Assembly: GCA_025992315.1 (NCBI GenBank)
Contig: DAJPHG010000001.1
Span: 806,001-870,000 of the forward strand
DNA: 64,000 bases
Direction of reading: 5' to 3'
From: HGM10766 sp900757295
GTDB taxonomy: Bacteria > Bacillota_I > Bacilli_A > RF39 > UBA660
Shown: positions 8,638 to 17,179 of the stretch, piece by piece
Layout of the letters: the number at the start of each line of letters is the position of its first letter
Position numbering within the stretch: the first letter of the stretch is position 1
The notes under the pieces: model-generated
The model's input: only the letters and a program-made list of their open reading frames with translations
Told to the model about the DNA's origin: nothing
Database searches by the model: none
Position numbers and translations under genes: made by a program

Positions 8638-10286
8638 AACTAACATCTAGAGAAAAGAAAATATTTTTTATCAGCATCTTATTTTTATTATTTGGTATTA
8701 AATTATTTATTGTTAGTATTCAACCGATTTATATACTTAATTATATACACGATGATTCTCTTTTTGTATTAAGAGCATTTAATATTTTAAATGGAAATTA
8801 TTTAGGTAATTATAATGATATTATTTTATCAAAAGGAATTATAGGCAGTCTTTTTATAGCATTAGCAAATATTACTAAATTAGGATATTTAAAGGCTAAT
8901 CATTTAATATATTTTATAGCTTGTTTATCAATTATTCATATGTTAAGTAATGTAATAAAAAGCAAGAAATGGTTATTAATTATTTATATTATAATTTTAT
9001 TTAATCCTATTTCTTATAGTGATGTTGTATCTTTTGTTTATAGAGATGGTATTTACATTTCATTTATTATGCTTTTCTTTTCATTGAGTTTTGAAATGTT
9101 TTTTAACTATAAATCTTTAAAAAAAATTATATTTTATAGTATAACCTTTGGAATAACTTTTACTTGTATATATTTATGTAGAGAAGAAACAACGTGGTTA
9201 TATCCATATTTAATTTTACAATATTTAATAATAACTTTATTTATTATAAAAGATAAATCTTGCTTAAAGAAATTTAAAAAAATAATATCAATGGTTGTGT
9301 TGCCAGTTGTAATTTTAGGATTAAGCTGTACTTGGATAGCCACTTTAAATTATAAATATTATCAGAGATTTGTTATAAATGATTTTACTAGTAAAGATTT
9401 TAAAGATGCATATGGAGCTTTGACTAGAATAAAGCAAGACGATTATATTAATAGAGTGCCTTTAAATAAAAAAAACAGATTAAAACTATATGAGCTAAGT
9501 CCTACATTTAATGAATTAAAATCGTATTTAGAAAATGATGGATTAAAATATACAAATGAACATCAAAATGAATATAATGAAGGATTTTTATATTGGGCAG
9601 TTAGAGAAGGTGCATATAAATTAGGATATTATCAGAATGCTCAGAAAGCTAAAGATTTTTATAAACGTTTAGCTAATGAAATAAATGATCTTTGTGATAA
9701 TAATAAACTTTCTTGCTATCCAAAAAGAAGTTCATTAACTGCACCATTTATTAAAGAAGAATATAGTGAGTTTGCTAAATATGTCCCAAAAACATTTATT
9801 ACGCAACTGAATTATAGTAATGTCTATGTTAAAATACCTAATAAAAATAAAACTAATAGATTATTTAATGAAATTACTTTAAATAAAGACAATTATACTA
9901 ATAAAGATTTAAAATCAGTACGCTTAAAAGTTATGAATCTTATTTTAAGGATATATCAGAATATAAATATATATTTAATGATAATTTCAATAGTTTTATA
10001 TACAATATTAATTGTAAAGTTTTTTAAAACTAATTTTAAAAATTATAAAGAAATAATTGTTTTAAGTGCTTTGTTCTGCTTATATATCGTAAGAATATTA
10101 GCCGTTGCGTTTGTAGCTGCTACTGAGTATAAATCTGCTATAAATAAATGCCAATATTTATCTTGCTGTTATGTTATTCAGTCTTTATTTACTATTTTAG
10201 CGATAATTTTCTTTTTAAAGGAGTATAAAAATGCAATATTTAACTTATCAAAAAGAATCAATAGATCTAACAAAATTAAGCATTGA
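8634..10286 (+). CDS. Polytopic membrane protein, GT-C glycosyltransferase-like
   Basis: This 550-residue protein has many hydrophobic segments: an N-terminal helix, a block of helices to about residue 240, and four more near the C-terminus. A large hydrophilic stretch (about residues 240-430) lies between them. The first loop contains IHDDSL, an acidic pair after the first helix like the catalytic DD/DE loop of GT-C enzymes, followed by ILNGNYLG. With the upstream DPM-like gene it could transfer a lipid-linked sugar to the surface glycan. I do not recognise a named family. The start overlaps the previous gene by four bases, and the end overlaps the next by 56. Confidence 0.72.
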   Translation: MKLTSREKKIFFISILFLLFGIKLFIVSIQPIYILNYIHDDSLFVLRAFNILNGNYLGNYNDIILSKGIIGSLFIALANITKLGYLKANHLIYFIACLSIIHMLSNVIKSKKWLLIIYIIILFNPISYSDVVSFVYRDGIYISFIMLFFSLSFEMFFNYKSLKKIIFYSITFGITFTCIYLCREETTWLYPYLILQYLIITLFIIKDKSCLKKFKKIISMVVLPVVILGLSCTWIATLNYKYYQRFVINDFTSKDFKDAYGALTRIKQDDYINRVPLNKKNRLKLYELSPTFNELKSYLENDGLKYTNEHQNEYNEGFLYWAVREGAYKLGYYQNAQKAKDFYKRLANEINDLCDNNKLSCYPKRSSLTAPFIKEEYSEFAKYVPKTFITQLNYSNVYVKIPNKNKTNRLFNEITLNKDNYTNKDLKSVRLKVMNLILRIYQNINIYLMIISIVLYTILIVKFFKTNFKNYKEIIVLSALFCLYIVRILAVAFVAATEYKSAINKCQYLSCCYVIQSLFTILAIIFFLKEYKNAIFNLSKRINRSNKIKH

Positions 10287-11100
10287 TGAATTAAATTATC
10301 TTAATTTTAAAGAAGAAAGTCATTTTGCTTTAGAAATTAAAAAATTAGAACCATTTTCTAAAAAAAGATTTCATTATATGAAAGAAGCATATAAAAAAAT
10401 ATTTATAATATCTAATGAAAAAAAATCTAGGTTAAACAAAAAAACATATGGTGCCACTAATGCATCAATTAACTTACTAAAAAAATTAGTTAAACAGCAG
10501 AATATTAATGTATTTTATGAAGCAGGCGTAGCTAATTTATTTGCTATAAAACAATTAGATTTTTTAGATAAAAATAAAATTTATGGATGTGATATTTTTT
10601 TGGAAAATAATTTAAAGAAAGGATATAAAAATATTCATGAAAATGATTTATATCATGATTTGCTGAAGCTCCCAGATAATTTTATAGATTTTTTCTATGC
10701 TGATAATGTTATGGAACATATAGTAGAAGATGAATATCAAGAAACATTAAAATTAATAGTAAAGAAAATGAAAAAAGGTGGTCTTTTATATTTTATTATT
10801 CCAAATTTATATAATGGTCCAGATGATGCTTCAAAATATGTTTTAAAAAGGGGAGAGAAAGCTTGCTGTTTTCATTTTATGCAAAGAAGTTATAAAGATA
10901 ATATAAATGATTTTTATAGTTATGGTTTAAGAGTAAAATATGATGCTATTTATATTAAATCTAATGAAATTAAAGTTTTTAAATCTAATAAATTAACTGA
11001 ACAAATAAAAATATTTTTTGAAAAAATGATTGCTAAAGAAACTAAGTATCATTTATTAAAAAGATTAGGATATGATATTTATATTTTAGAAAAGAAGTGA
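10231..11100 (+). CDS. Class I SAM-dependent methyltransferase
   Basis: This 289-residue protein has a Rossmann-type methyltransferase core. It includes FYEAGVANLF in the motif I position (a weak glycine motif), IYGCDIF for strand 2, DFFYADNVMEHI in the motif II/III region and MKKGGLLYFIIPN, typical of the Methyltransf_11/23 groups. The start is backed by AAAGGAG eight bases upstream, inside the end of the previous gene. It probably methylates a sugar or chain end in the polysaccharide. Motif I is degenerate, so the fold is clearer than the activity. Confidence 0.78.
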   Translation: MQYLTYQKESIDLTKLSIDELNYLNFKEESHFALEIKKLEPFSKKRFHYMKEAYKKIFIISNEKKSRLNKKTYGATNASINLLKKLVKQQNINVFYEAGVANLFAIKQLDFLDKNKIYGCDIFLENNLKKGYKNIHENDLYHDLLKLPDNFIDFFYADNVMEHIVEDEYQETLKLIVKKMKKGGLLYFIIPNLYNGPDDASKYVLKRGEKACCFHFMQRSYKDNINDFYSYGLRVKYDAIYIKSNEIKVFKSNKLTEQIKIFFEKMIAKETKYHLLKRLGYDIYILEKK

Positions 11101-11104
11101 TAAT

Positions 11105-11845
11105 ATAAAAGTTTTAAAAATTGCTAAAAGATTATTTTATTTAGGTAATAGATATCAGTGTAACTTATGTGGTTTTAGAGTTAGAAAAATGTTGTCAACT
11201 GGTCATAAACATCAAATTTTTTTAGATAATACAATTATCGGTGCAGGGTATAGAAATAATGCTGTATGTCCAATTTGTTACTCAAAAGATAAAGACAGAT
11301 TAGTTTATTATTATTTAAAGAAATATACGAATATATTTAAAGATAAAGAAAATGTTTTGCATATTGCACCAGAAGGGCAACTTAGAAGAAGGATAAAAAA
11401 TAATAGAAAAATAAATTATATTGACGGTGATATTAACTTGGATTATGTATCTAATTATATAGATATTACAAATATCCAATACGATGATAACTATTTTGAT
11501 TATATTATAATTAATCATGTATTAGAGCATGTACTTGATGAAAATAAAGCAATTATGGAATTAATTAGGGTATTAAATAGGAATGGTAAACTAATTATTA
11601 CTGTTCCAATATGTCTTAATCATGAACATACTTTTGAAGATAATAGCATTGTAGAGCCAAAATTGCGAATGAAGTATTTTTGCCAAGAGGATCATGTTAG
11701 ATTATATGGAAAAGATTTTAAACAAAGAATAGAAAAGTATAATGTTTTGGTACAAGAGTTTAAACTAAATGATCAAGAAAAGAAATTACTAAAGAGAAAC
11801 TGTGTGTTAGAAGATGGAATAATATTTATAATAACAAAAAAATAA
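11105..11845 (+). CDS. Zinc-ribbon class I SAM methyltransferase (start codon non-canonical or lost)
   Basis: The core is a methyltransferase (VLHIAPEGQL, YIDGDINLD, FDYIIINHVLEHV, LNRNGKLIITVPI). The first in-frame ATG is at 11189, but the frame stays open to 11090 and encodes RYQCNLCGF there. That CNLC pairs with CPIC further on to make a four-cysteine zinc ribbon, so the real protein must begin upstream of 11189. No ATG, GTG or TTG exists in that stretch. An ATA at 11105 lies just after GAAGTGA, a plausible ribosome site overlapping the previous stop, and I used it provisionally (246 residues). The gene could instead be damaged at its start. Confidence 0.68.
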   Translation: MKVLKIAKRLFYLGNRYQCNLCGFRVRKMLSTGHKHQIFLDNTIIGAGYRNNAVCPICYSKDKDRLVYYYLKKYTNIFKDKENVLHIAPEGQLRRRIKNNRKINYIDGDINLDYVSNYIDITNIQYDDNYFDYIIINHVLEHVLDENKAIMELIRVLNRNGKLIITVPICLNHEHTFEDNSIVEPKLRMKYFCQEDHVRLYGKDFKQRIEKYNVLVQEFKLNDQEKKLLKRNCVLEDGIIFIITKK

Positions 11846-11856
11846 GACATAAAGTC

Positions 11857-12720
11857 TTATTCATAAAATCTTTTGATCCAATTATGATAGTCGTAATAAT
11901 CGACTATTTTTTTAGGTATTTTTTTATAAGGAGTATTCAAAAATTTTGGTAGATCCTTGTAATCATCTTTACCTATAATAAATACATTTTCTTTTCGATA
12001 AAAATCATAATTTGCAATATCTTCATTAGTAGTTATTAATTTCTTTTCAAAAAATATTGATTCCATTGGTCTTAAAGACAAACCAATTTGATGATTAGCA
12101 TTAACATCTAATACTGCTTTAGATTTAGCTACTTCTTCTAGATATTTATCATAAGGTACAAAATCTTTTTCATTTTTACAAATATAGATATTTGTTTTTA
12201 AGTTATTAGCAATAAAATTATCGTTAATTTCTTTTAATATTTTTTCTCTACCTTTATCTCTACCACAAAAACATACATCTTGAATTACTTCTTTTTTTGG
12301 TAATTTACAATCCCAAGAATAGAATTGAGTATTATATTTCAAATTATATTTTTTTACTTCATTTTTATCAAAAGACCAAAATTCATCAACGTTAGGATCT
12401 TTTAATATTTTTTTATAACCTTCATTTAAGACATTCCAATAATATACAATAACACGACAGTGTTTATTTTTTTGCTTTATATATTTAGAAATATGAAAGC
12501 TATAATTATTTTCACCTAGTATTACTAAATCATATTTATCAATATCTTTTTTCCAATCTCCCCATAATTTTTTACTGTCAATTTTACATTTTCTTAAAAT
12601 TTTAAACATTTTACTTTTAGGATGAAAAATATAGTATTTCTTAATATTTCTATTTTTTATATGCTTTAAGAAATAATCATTATTTTTATCCTTTAAAAAT
12701 ATGTAATTGTATTTTTCCAT
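11857..12720 (-). CDS. Glycosyltransferase-like polysaccharide biosynthesis protein
   Basis: This 287-residue protein is encoded opposite to its neighbours. The C-terminal half has a GT4-like donor domain: VCFCGRDKGREKIL, then YLEEVAKSKAVLDVN, GLSLRPMESIFF and KLITTNEDIANYDFY. This is the pattern of capsule/LPS glycosyltransferases with weak N-terminal halves. I placed the start at the ATG at 12720, which follows GGAGG with five bases between. A TTG 12 bases upstream is really part of that ribosome site. It stands between two same-direction blocks and is convergent with the methyltransferase before it. Confidence 0.75.
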   Translation of the reverse strand: MEKYNYIFLKDKNNDYFLKHIKNRNIKKYYIFHPKSKMFKILRKCKIDSKKLWGDWKKDIDKYDLVILGENNYSFHISKYIKQKNKHCRVIVYYWNVLNEGYKKILKDPNVDEFWSFDKNEVKKYNLKYNTQFYSWDCKLPKKEVIQDVCFCGRDKGREKILKEINDNFIANNLKTNIYICKNEKDFVPYDKYLEEVAKSKAVLDVNANHQIGLSLRPMESIFFEKKLITTNEDIANYDFYRKENVFIIGKDDYKDLPKFLNTPYKKIPKKIVDYYDYHNWIKRFYE

Positions 12721-12791
12721 TACTTCCTCCAAAAACTATGTATCTGTTTCTAGCATAACATGAAATAATGGCATTTACTAGTTAGTTTTGA

Positions 12792-12797
12792 TATAAT
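12792..12797 (+). promoter_or_regulatory. -10 element for the glycosyltransferase/ligase pair
   Basis: A perfect TATAAT lies here, so transcription should begin near 12804. This places the ATG at 12801 upstream of the transcript start and supports the GTG at 12825 as the true start. I see no good -35 hexamer. Confidence 0.5.
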
Positions 12798-12824
12798 GTT
12801 ATGGTAAATAAGGAACGTGATAAT

Positions 12825-13922
12825 GTGAAAATATTATATACTGCTAATACAGATATGCATATAAATTTATGTCATATTCCATATATTAAAGAGCTTTCAA
12901 AGAAACATATTGTTCATGTCGCAACAAATAGTTTCTTAAATATTAATTATGCCTCCGAGAAAATATCTTTACCTATTAAAAGAACTCCGTTTCACTTTTC
13001 CAATATTAAAGCAATTTTTAAGTTAAGAAAAATTATAAAACAAGAAAAGTATGATTTAATTATTACAAATACTCCAATGGGAAGTGTAGTTACTAGATTA
13101 GCAGCTAAGGGGTGTAAAATAAAAATTATTTATATAGCTCATGGTTTTCATTTTTATAAAAATTGTCCAAAAATTAATTATTTATTATATTATCCTGTTG
13201 AAAAATATTTATCTAAATCTACTGATTTAATAATAACGATTAATCAAGAAGATTATTTATTTGCTAAACAACATTTTAAAACTAATATAAAATTTATACC
13301 AGGTATTGGTTTTAATCAAAATAATTTTAATAATAAATTAACTTCAAAAGAAATATTGATATTAAAGAATAAATTAGGAATTACTAAAAATGATTTTGTA
13401 ATATCATATATAGCAGAAATTTCTAAAAGAAAAAGACAACTTTATCTATTAGAATGTTTAAGTAAGTTAAATAATTCTAATATTAAATTAGTTTTAGTTG
13501 GTAATAATATATTAGGTAATAAAATAGATAAAACAATAAAAAAATATAATTTAGAAGATAATGTTATCTTATTAGGATTTAGAAATGATATTAGTGATAT
13601 TTTAGATATAACTGATTTAGTAATATCTACAAGTAAACAAGAAGGATTACCTTTAAATATTATGGAGGCAATGTATAAAAATAAAAATATTTTAGTAACT
13701 GACTGCCGCGGTAATAGAGATTTAATAAATAATGATAATGGAAAAATAGTAAATTTAAATGATCAAAATGAGCTTATTGAAGACATAAATTATTTTATTA
13801 AAAATAAAGAAATTAAATATGATAATAAAAAAACAGCTTTAAACTACAGTATTGATAATATAAAAATGAAATATATAAATATTTTTAATGATTATTTAGG
13901 AGTCAAAAATGAAGAAAAATAA
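12825..13922 (+). CDS. Glycosyltransferase, GT4 family (EpsD/CapM-like)
   Basis: This 365-residue GT-B protein has the EpsD/CapM features: TNTPMGSVVTRLAA and IAHGFHFYK in the acceptor domain, YPVEKYLSKSTDLIITIN, then SKQEGLPLNIMEAM with the donor-binding acidic residues. I prefer the GTG start at 12825, which follows AAGGAA by nine bases. The ATG at 12801 precedes the likely transcription start. It overlaps the downstream ligase-like gene by 14 bases, so the two form an operon. It probably adds an early sugar of the repeat unit. Confidence 0.87.
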   Translation: MKILYTANTDMHINLCHIPYIKELSKKHIVHVATNSFLNINYASEKISLPIKRTPFHFSNIKAIFKLRKIIKQEKYDLIITNTPMGSVVTRLAAKGCKIKIIYIAHGFHFYKNCPKINYLLYYPVEKYLSKSTDLIITINQEDYLFAKQHFKTNIKFIPGIGFNQNNFNNKLTSKEILILKNKLGITKNDFVISYIAEISKRKRQLYLLECLSKLNNSNIKLVLVGNNILGNKIDKTIKKYNLEDNVILLGFRNDISDILDITDLVISTSKQEGLPLNIMEAMYKNKNILVTDCRGNRDLINNDNGKIVNLNDQNELIEDINYFIKNKEIKYDNKKTALNYSIDNIKMKYINIFNDYLGVKNEEK

Positions 13923-15135
13923 AGAATTGATCACTACAACATATTTAATTGCTACTTTAATTTTATTGTTTATAGGAATGATATTTATATATTTTCAAGT
14001 AATATTATTTCAGGATTATATGTATATATTTTATGGTTTATCTTTAATCAGCATTCCTATAATGTTTATAAATAAAATAAGATTTAAAGATATTTATCCT
14101 ATTTGTATATTTTTACTAGTATTATACTTATCTTCACTATTTTCGGGAGATTTTAATCAATCGTTATTTGGATTTAGTGGTAGATATGAGGGATTGTTAT
14201 CATTTATTAGTTATGCATTATTGTTTATGTGTGCGACTAGTATTAAAAATGAAAAATATAAAAAATATGTTATAAATACAATTTTCTGTGTAGGAATAGG
14301 AAATATTTTATTTGCAACTTTACAAAACTTTAGAATTATAGAGTATAATCATTTATATCCAAAATCTTTACTTGGCAATTCTAATTCTTATGCAACTTTA
14401 TGTTTAATGAGTTCTATTTTAGCTTTGGGAATGTTTTTATATAATAAAAAGAGAATTTATCTTATTTTATTTATCGCTTTTGTATATGGTCTTTTATTAA
14501 GTGGATCTATGGGATGTTTATTAGCATTTATTATTACTTTAGTAATATGGTTTATATATAATTTATGTATTAAAAAAATAAAAATATCTAAAAGATCGAT
14601 AAAAATTAGTTTGGCAGTAATTTCTATTATATTAATCTTTTATTTTATATTAAATCTAGGAAATAATAATCATTTAACTAGAGATATAATAGAGTATAAA
14701 AACGACTTTATTAATTTATTATCAGGACAGGTTAGTGATAGACTGGGGAATAATAGATTTCAAATATGGAAAGGAGTATTAGCAATAACACCTCAATATT
14801 TATTACATGGAACTGGTGTTGATCGACTTGCATATGCTCTAAATGAAGTTGGTTTTGTTTTAAATACTGGAGAATTGGTAGATAAAGCTCATTGCGAGTA
14901 TTTACAATTATTAGTTACAGGTGGAATATTTGCTTTAGCTTCATATATTTATTTTTTAATAATTGCTTTGATTAAATCTTTTAGAAATGCTAAGAATAAT
15001 AAATTATTTTTAGCAATATTCTTTACAATTATAGCTTATTTACTTCAAGCTTTTGTTGGTATTAGTGTAACTAGAGTAGCTTATATATTTTATATAATAA
15101 TGGGCTTAGGATATAATAAAGGAAATGAGGGTTAA
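13909..15135 (+). CDS. O-antigen ligase/polymerase-like membrane protein (Wzy_C family)
   Basis: This 408-residue polytopic protein has about ten hydrophobic segments. The family's large periplasmic/external loop is at residues 250-330, with NRFQIWKGVL, LHGTGVDRL and DKAHCEYLQLLVTGG; the H and R residues in this loop are the conserved ones of WaaL/Wzy_C proteins. It would join or polymerise lipid-linked glycan at the outer face of the membrane. It overlaps the preceding glycosyltransferase gene by 14 bases and closes the surface-glycan locus. Confidence 0.85.
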   Translation: MKKNKELITTTYLIATLILLFIGMIFIYFQVILFQDYMYIFYGLSLISIPIMFINKIRFKDIYPICIFLLVLYLSSLFSGDFNQSLFGFSGRYEGLLSFISYALLFMCATSIKNEKYKKYVINTIFCVGIGNILFATLQNFRIIEYNHLYPKSLLGNSNSYATLCLMSSILALGMFLYNKKRIYLILFIAFVYGLLLSGSMGCLLAFIITLVIWFIYNLCIKKIKISKRSIKISLAVISIILIFYFILNLGNNNHLTRDIIEYKNDFINLLSGQVSDRLGNNRFQIWKGVLAITPQYLLHGTGVDRLAYALNEVGFVLNTGELVDKAHCEYLQLLVTGGIFALASYIYFLIIALIKSFRNAKNNKLFLAIFFTIIAYLLQAFVGISVTRVAYIFYIIMGLGYNKGNEG

Positions 15136-15136
15136 T

Positions 15137-15528
15137 ATGGAAAAATTTATTAATTATTATAATTCACCATTAGGTAAAATTGCTTTAAGCAGTGATAAAG
15201 AATATTTAACAGGCTTGTGGTTTGTTATATTTGATGAAGCTAAAAAATGGTTAGATATTTACTTTACAGGACAAAATCCTTCATTTATTCCTAAATATAA
15301 ATTTGAAAATTTAACACCTTTTAAGAAAAGAGTTTTTGATATATTAAATGAAATATCTTATGGAAAAATAATTACTTATAATGATATAGTTCAAAAATAT
15401 GTTTAATTGTTCCTTGTCATAGAGTAATTGGGATAACTGGATATGGTGGAGGTATTGAAAATAAAATGGAGTTATTAAAATTAGAAGATGTCGATACAAC
15501 TAAAATGTTTATAAAAAAGGAATACTAA
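15137..15528 (+). pseudogene. ogt: Methylated-DNA--protein-cysteine methyltransferase remnant, internally deleted and frameshifted
   Basis: The first part reads as an Ogt/MGMT N-terminus (YYNSPLGKIALSSD, EYLTGLWF, AKKWLDIYF, YGKIITYNDI) and stops at 15404-15406. The active-site segment IVPCHRVIG, then TGYGGGIENKMELLKLE, follows at once in another frame and ends at 15526-15528. Compared with intact enzymes, about 25 residues are missing after GLWF. Another 20-30 are missing between the DNA-recognition helix and PCHRV, where the frame also changes. The protein cannot be whole. The ATG at 15137 has GAGGG upstream. It sits next to tag, so this was once an alkylation-repair pair. Confidence 0.85.
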
Positions 15529-15529
15529 A

Positions 15530-16105
15530 ATGAATAGATGTAAATGGTGTAATTTAAATAATAAAAAATACATAGAATATCATGATAAAGAATGGGGTGT
15601 TTTAAATACAAATGATTATTATTTATTTGAAATACTTATATTAGAATCTTTCCAAGCTGGATTATCTTGGGAATGTGTGCTTAATAAAAGAGAAAATTTT
15701 AAGAAAGCATATGATAATTTTGACTATGAAAAAGTTGCATTGTATGATGAGGCAAAAATTAATGAACTTGCAAATAATAAAAGTATTATAAGAAATAAAC
15801 TAAAAATAAGAGCAAGTATAAATAATGCAATAATATTTAAAACTATTTTAAATGATTATGGAAGTTTTTATAACTATTTAAAAGCATTTACTGATAATAA
15901 AATAATTTATGAAGTAAATAAAACTAAATCTAGTTTATCAGATGTAATTTCTAAAGATTTAACAAAAAGAGGAATGAAATTTGTTGGAACAACTATAATC
16001 TATTCTTTTTTACAAGCAATTGGTATAATATATTCGCATGACAAAGAATGCTTTTTATATAAGGAGGATAATGATGAAAAGAATCAAGAAAATATTTCAA
16101 AGTAA
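15530..16105 (+). CDS. tag: DNA-3-methyladenine glycosylase I
   Basis: This 191-residue protein has the Tag hallmarks: N-terminal RCKWC, YHDKEWGV with the zinc-ligand histidine, LESFQAGLSWECVLNKRE around the catalytic acidic/aromatic pocket, and the C-terminal SHDKEC supplying the second histidine-cysteine pair of the zinc site. It excises 3-methyladenine from alkylated DNA. It follows the broken ogt gene and overlaps the next gene by 32 bases. Length and motifs are normal, so it should be functional even though its repair neighbour is not. Confidence 0.94.
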   Translation: MNRCKWCNLNNKKYIEYHDKEWGVLNTNDYYLFEILILESFQAGLSWECVLNKRENFKKAYDNFDYEKVALYDEAKINELANNKSIIRNKLKIRASINNAIIFKTILNDYGSFYNYLKAFTDNKIIYEVNKTKSSLSDVISKDLTKRGMKFVGTTIIYSFLQAIGIIYSHDKECFLYKEDNDEKNQENISK

Positions 16106-16727
16106 TTACATATGGATAGTATGTTTTGTTTGTCTAATTTTATTTTTAGCTTTAGCAGAAGATGTGTTTAATAAAGATCTAATGAGAGGGGATGTATTTG
16201 GTTATAATTTTATAGCTAAATATTTAATTCATAATTCTCTTACTCCAATAGTTAAAGGAATAACATTTTTTGGAGGAGTAGTCTGGTTATTAATATTAAC
16301 TATTCTCTTAGTAATTTTTATAAAAAATAGGAAAATAAAGATATTAATTTGTTCTAATTTAGTAATTATAACATTACTAAATCAAGTACTTAAATTTATT
16401 TTAGAAAGACCTAGACCAACTGAATATAGAATTATTAATGAAACTGGATATAGTTTTCCATCTGGCCATTCAATGATTAGCATGGCTTTCTATGGCTTTT
16501 TAATATATTTAATTTATAAATATGTAAAAAATAAGTATCTGAAAATATTTTCTATCTGTGGTATGTCTTTATTAATAGTAATGATAGGAATTAGTAGAAT
16601 CTATTTAGGAGTGCATTATACAAGTGATGTAATAGGAGGATTCTTAATTTCAATATCATATTTAATAGTCTTTATTAAATTCAGTAATAAATATATTTTA
16701 AAGGAAGCGGTTGTACATGAAAAATAA
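16074..16727 (+). CDS. PAP2-family membrane phosphatase (PgpB/BcrC-like)
   Basis: This 217-residue membrane protein has all three PAP2 phosphatase motifs: KFILERPRP, FPSGHS and SRIYLGVHYTSD. It probably dephosphorylates undecaprenyl pyrophosphate or phosphatidic acid/phosphatidylglycerol phosphate at the membrane surface. GGAGG at 16063-16067 places the start at the ATG at 16074 (or 16071). A longer frame to 16038 begins inside tag and lacks a ribosome site. It overlaps dgkA by 11 bases, so a lipid kinase and a lipid phosphatase are co-expressed. Confidence 0.9.
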   Translation: MKRIKKIFQSNYIWIVCFVCLILFLALAEDVFNKDLMRGDVFGYNFIAKYLIHNSLTPIVKGITFFGGVVWLLILTILLVIFIKNRKIKILICSNLVIITLLNQVLKFILERPRPTEYRIINETGYSFPSGHSMISMAFYGFLIYLIYKYVKNKYLKIFSICGMSLLIVMIGISRIYLGVHYTSDVIGGFLISISYLIVFIKFSNKYILKEAVVHEK

Positions 16728-17082
16728 GAAAGTTATAAATAGTTTTAAGTATGCATTTGAAGGAATATTTAGTTGCTTTAAAACGGAAAGAAATATGAAA
16801 ATTCATTTAAGTATTATGATTTTAGTTATTATAATGGGAACTTATTTTAAAATATCGGTATTTGAATGGGTCGCTTGTGTAACTTGTTTTGCTTTAGTAA
16901 TGGGTGGAGAAATGTTTAATACTTCTATTGAAACTATTGTAGATATGGTTATGCCTAGTAAAAATGAAAAAGCTAAAAAAGCAAAAGATGTAGCAGCAGG
17001 AGGAGTTTTAATATTTGCTATATTTTCAGCAATAGTAGGATTGATAATATTTCTTCCTAAGATTATAGCATTGTTTAGATAA
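16717..17082 (+). CDS. dgkA: Diacylglycerol/undecaprenol kinase
   Basis: This 121-residue integral membrane protein has the DgkA signature: an N-terminal SFKYAFEGI segment, ERNMKIHL, then GGEMFNTSIETIVDMV with the catalytic E and the metal-binding E/N, followed by AKDVAAGGVL. Gram-positive members phosphorylate undecaprenol, recycling the cell-wall lipid carrier. AAGGAAG nine bases upstream supports the ATG at 16717 over a TTG at 16711. It overlaps the PAP2 gene before it, so the pair may balance undecaprenyl phosphate for the wall and glycan pathways. Confidence 0.92.
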   Translation: MKNKKVINSFKYAFEGIFSCFKTERNMKIHLSIMILVIIMGTYFKISVFEWVACVTCFALVMGGEMFNTSIETIVDMVMPSKNEKAKKAKDVAAGGVLIFAIFSAIVGLIIFLPKIIALFR

Positions 17083-17097
17083 AAATATATGTTTAAG

Positions 17098-17121
17098 CTT
17101 TCAAAATTTGAAAGTTTTTTT
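17098..17121 (+). terminator. Intrinsic terminator after dgkA
   Basis: CTTTCAAA and TTTGAAAG form a stem, followed by seven T. It separates the tag-PAP2-dgkA unit from the ABC cluster. Confidence 0.75.
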
Positions 17122-17142
17122 ATATTTATATAATAATTTTGC

Positions 17143-17148
17143 TATAAT
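17143..17148 (+). promoter_or_regulatory. -10 element for the ABC transporter cluster
   Basis: TATAAT lies directly after the terminator, with transcription expected near 17155. The first ABC gene should therefore start at 17165 (GTG) or 17180 (ATG), not at the upstream end of the open frame. Confidence 0.5.
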
Positions 17149-17179
17149 TTATTTAGAGAAAGGTGTGTTCTTTAAAATA

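Noticed and set aside
11189..11845. Methyltransferase starting at the ATG at 11189
   Set aside because: The upstream in-frame CNLC pair completes a zinc ribbon with CPIC, so the protein must start earlier.
12801..12824. ATG at 12801 as start of the EpsD-like glycosyltransferase
   Set aside because: The TATAAT at 12792-12797 puts the transcript start near or after this ATG, and it has no ribosome site. The GTG at 12825 fits better.
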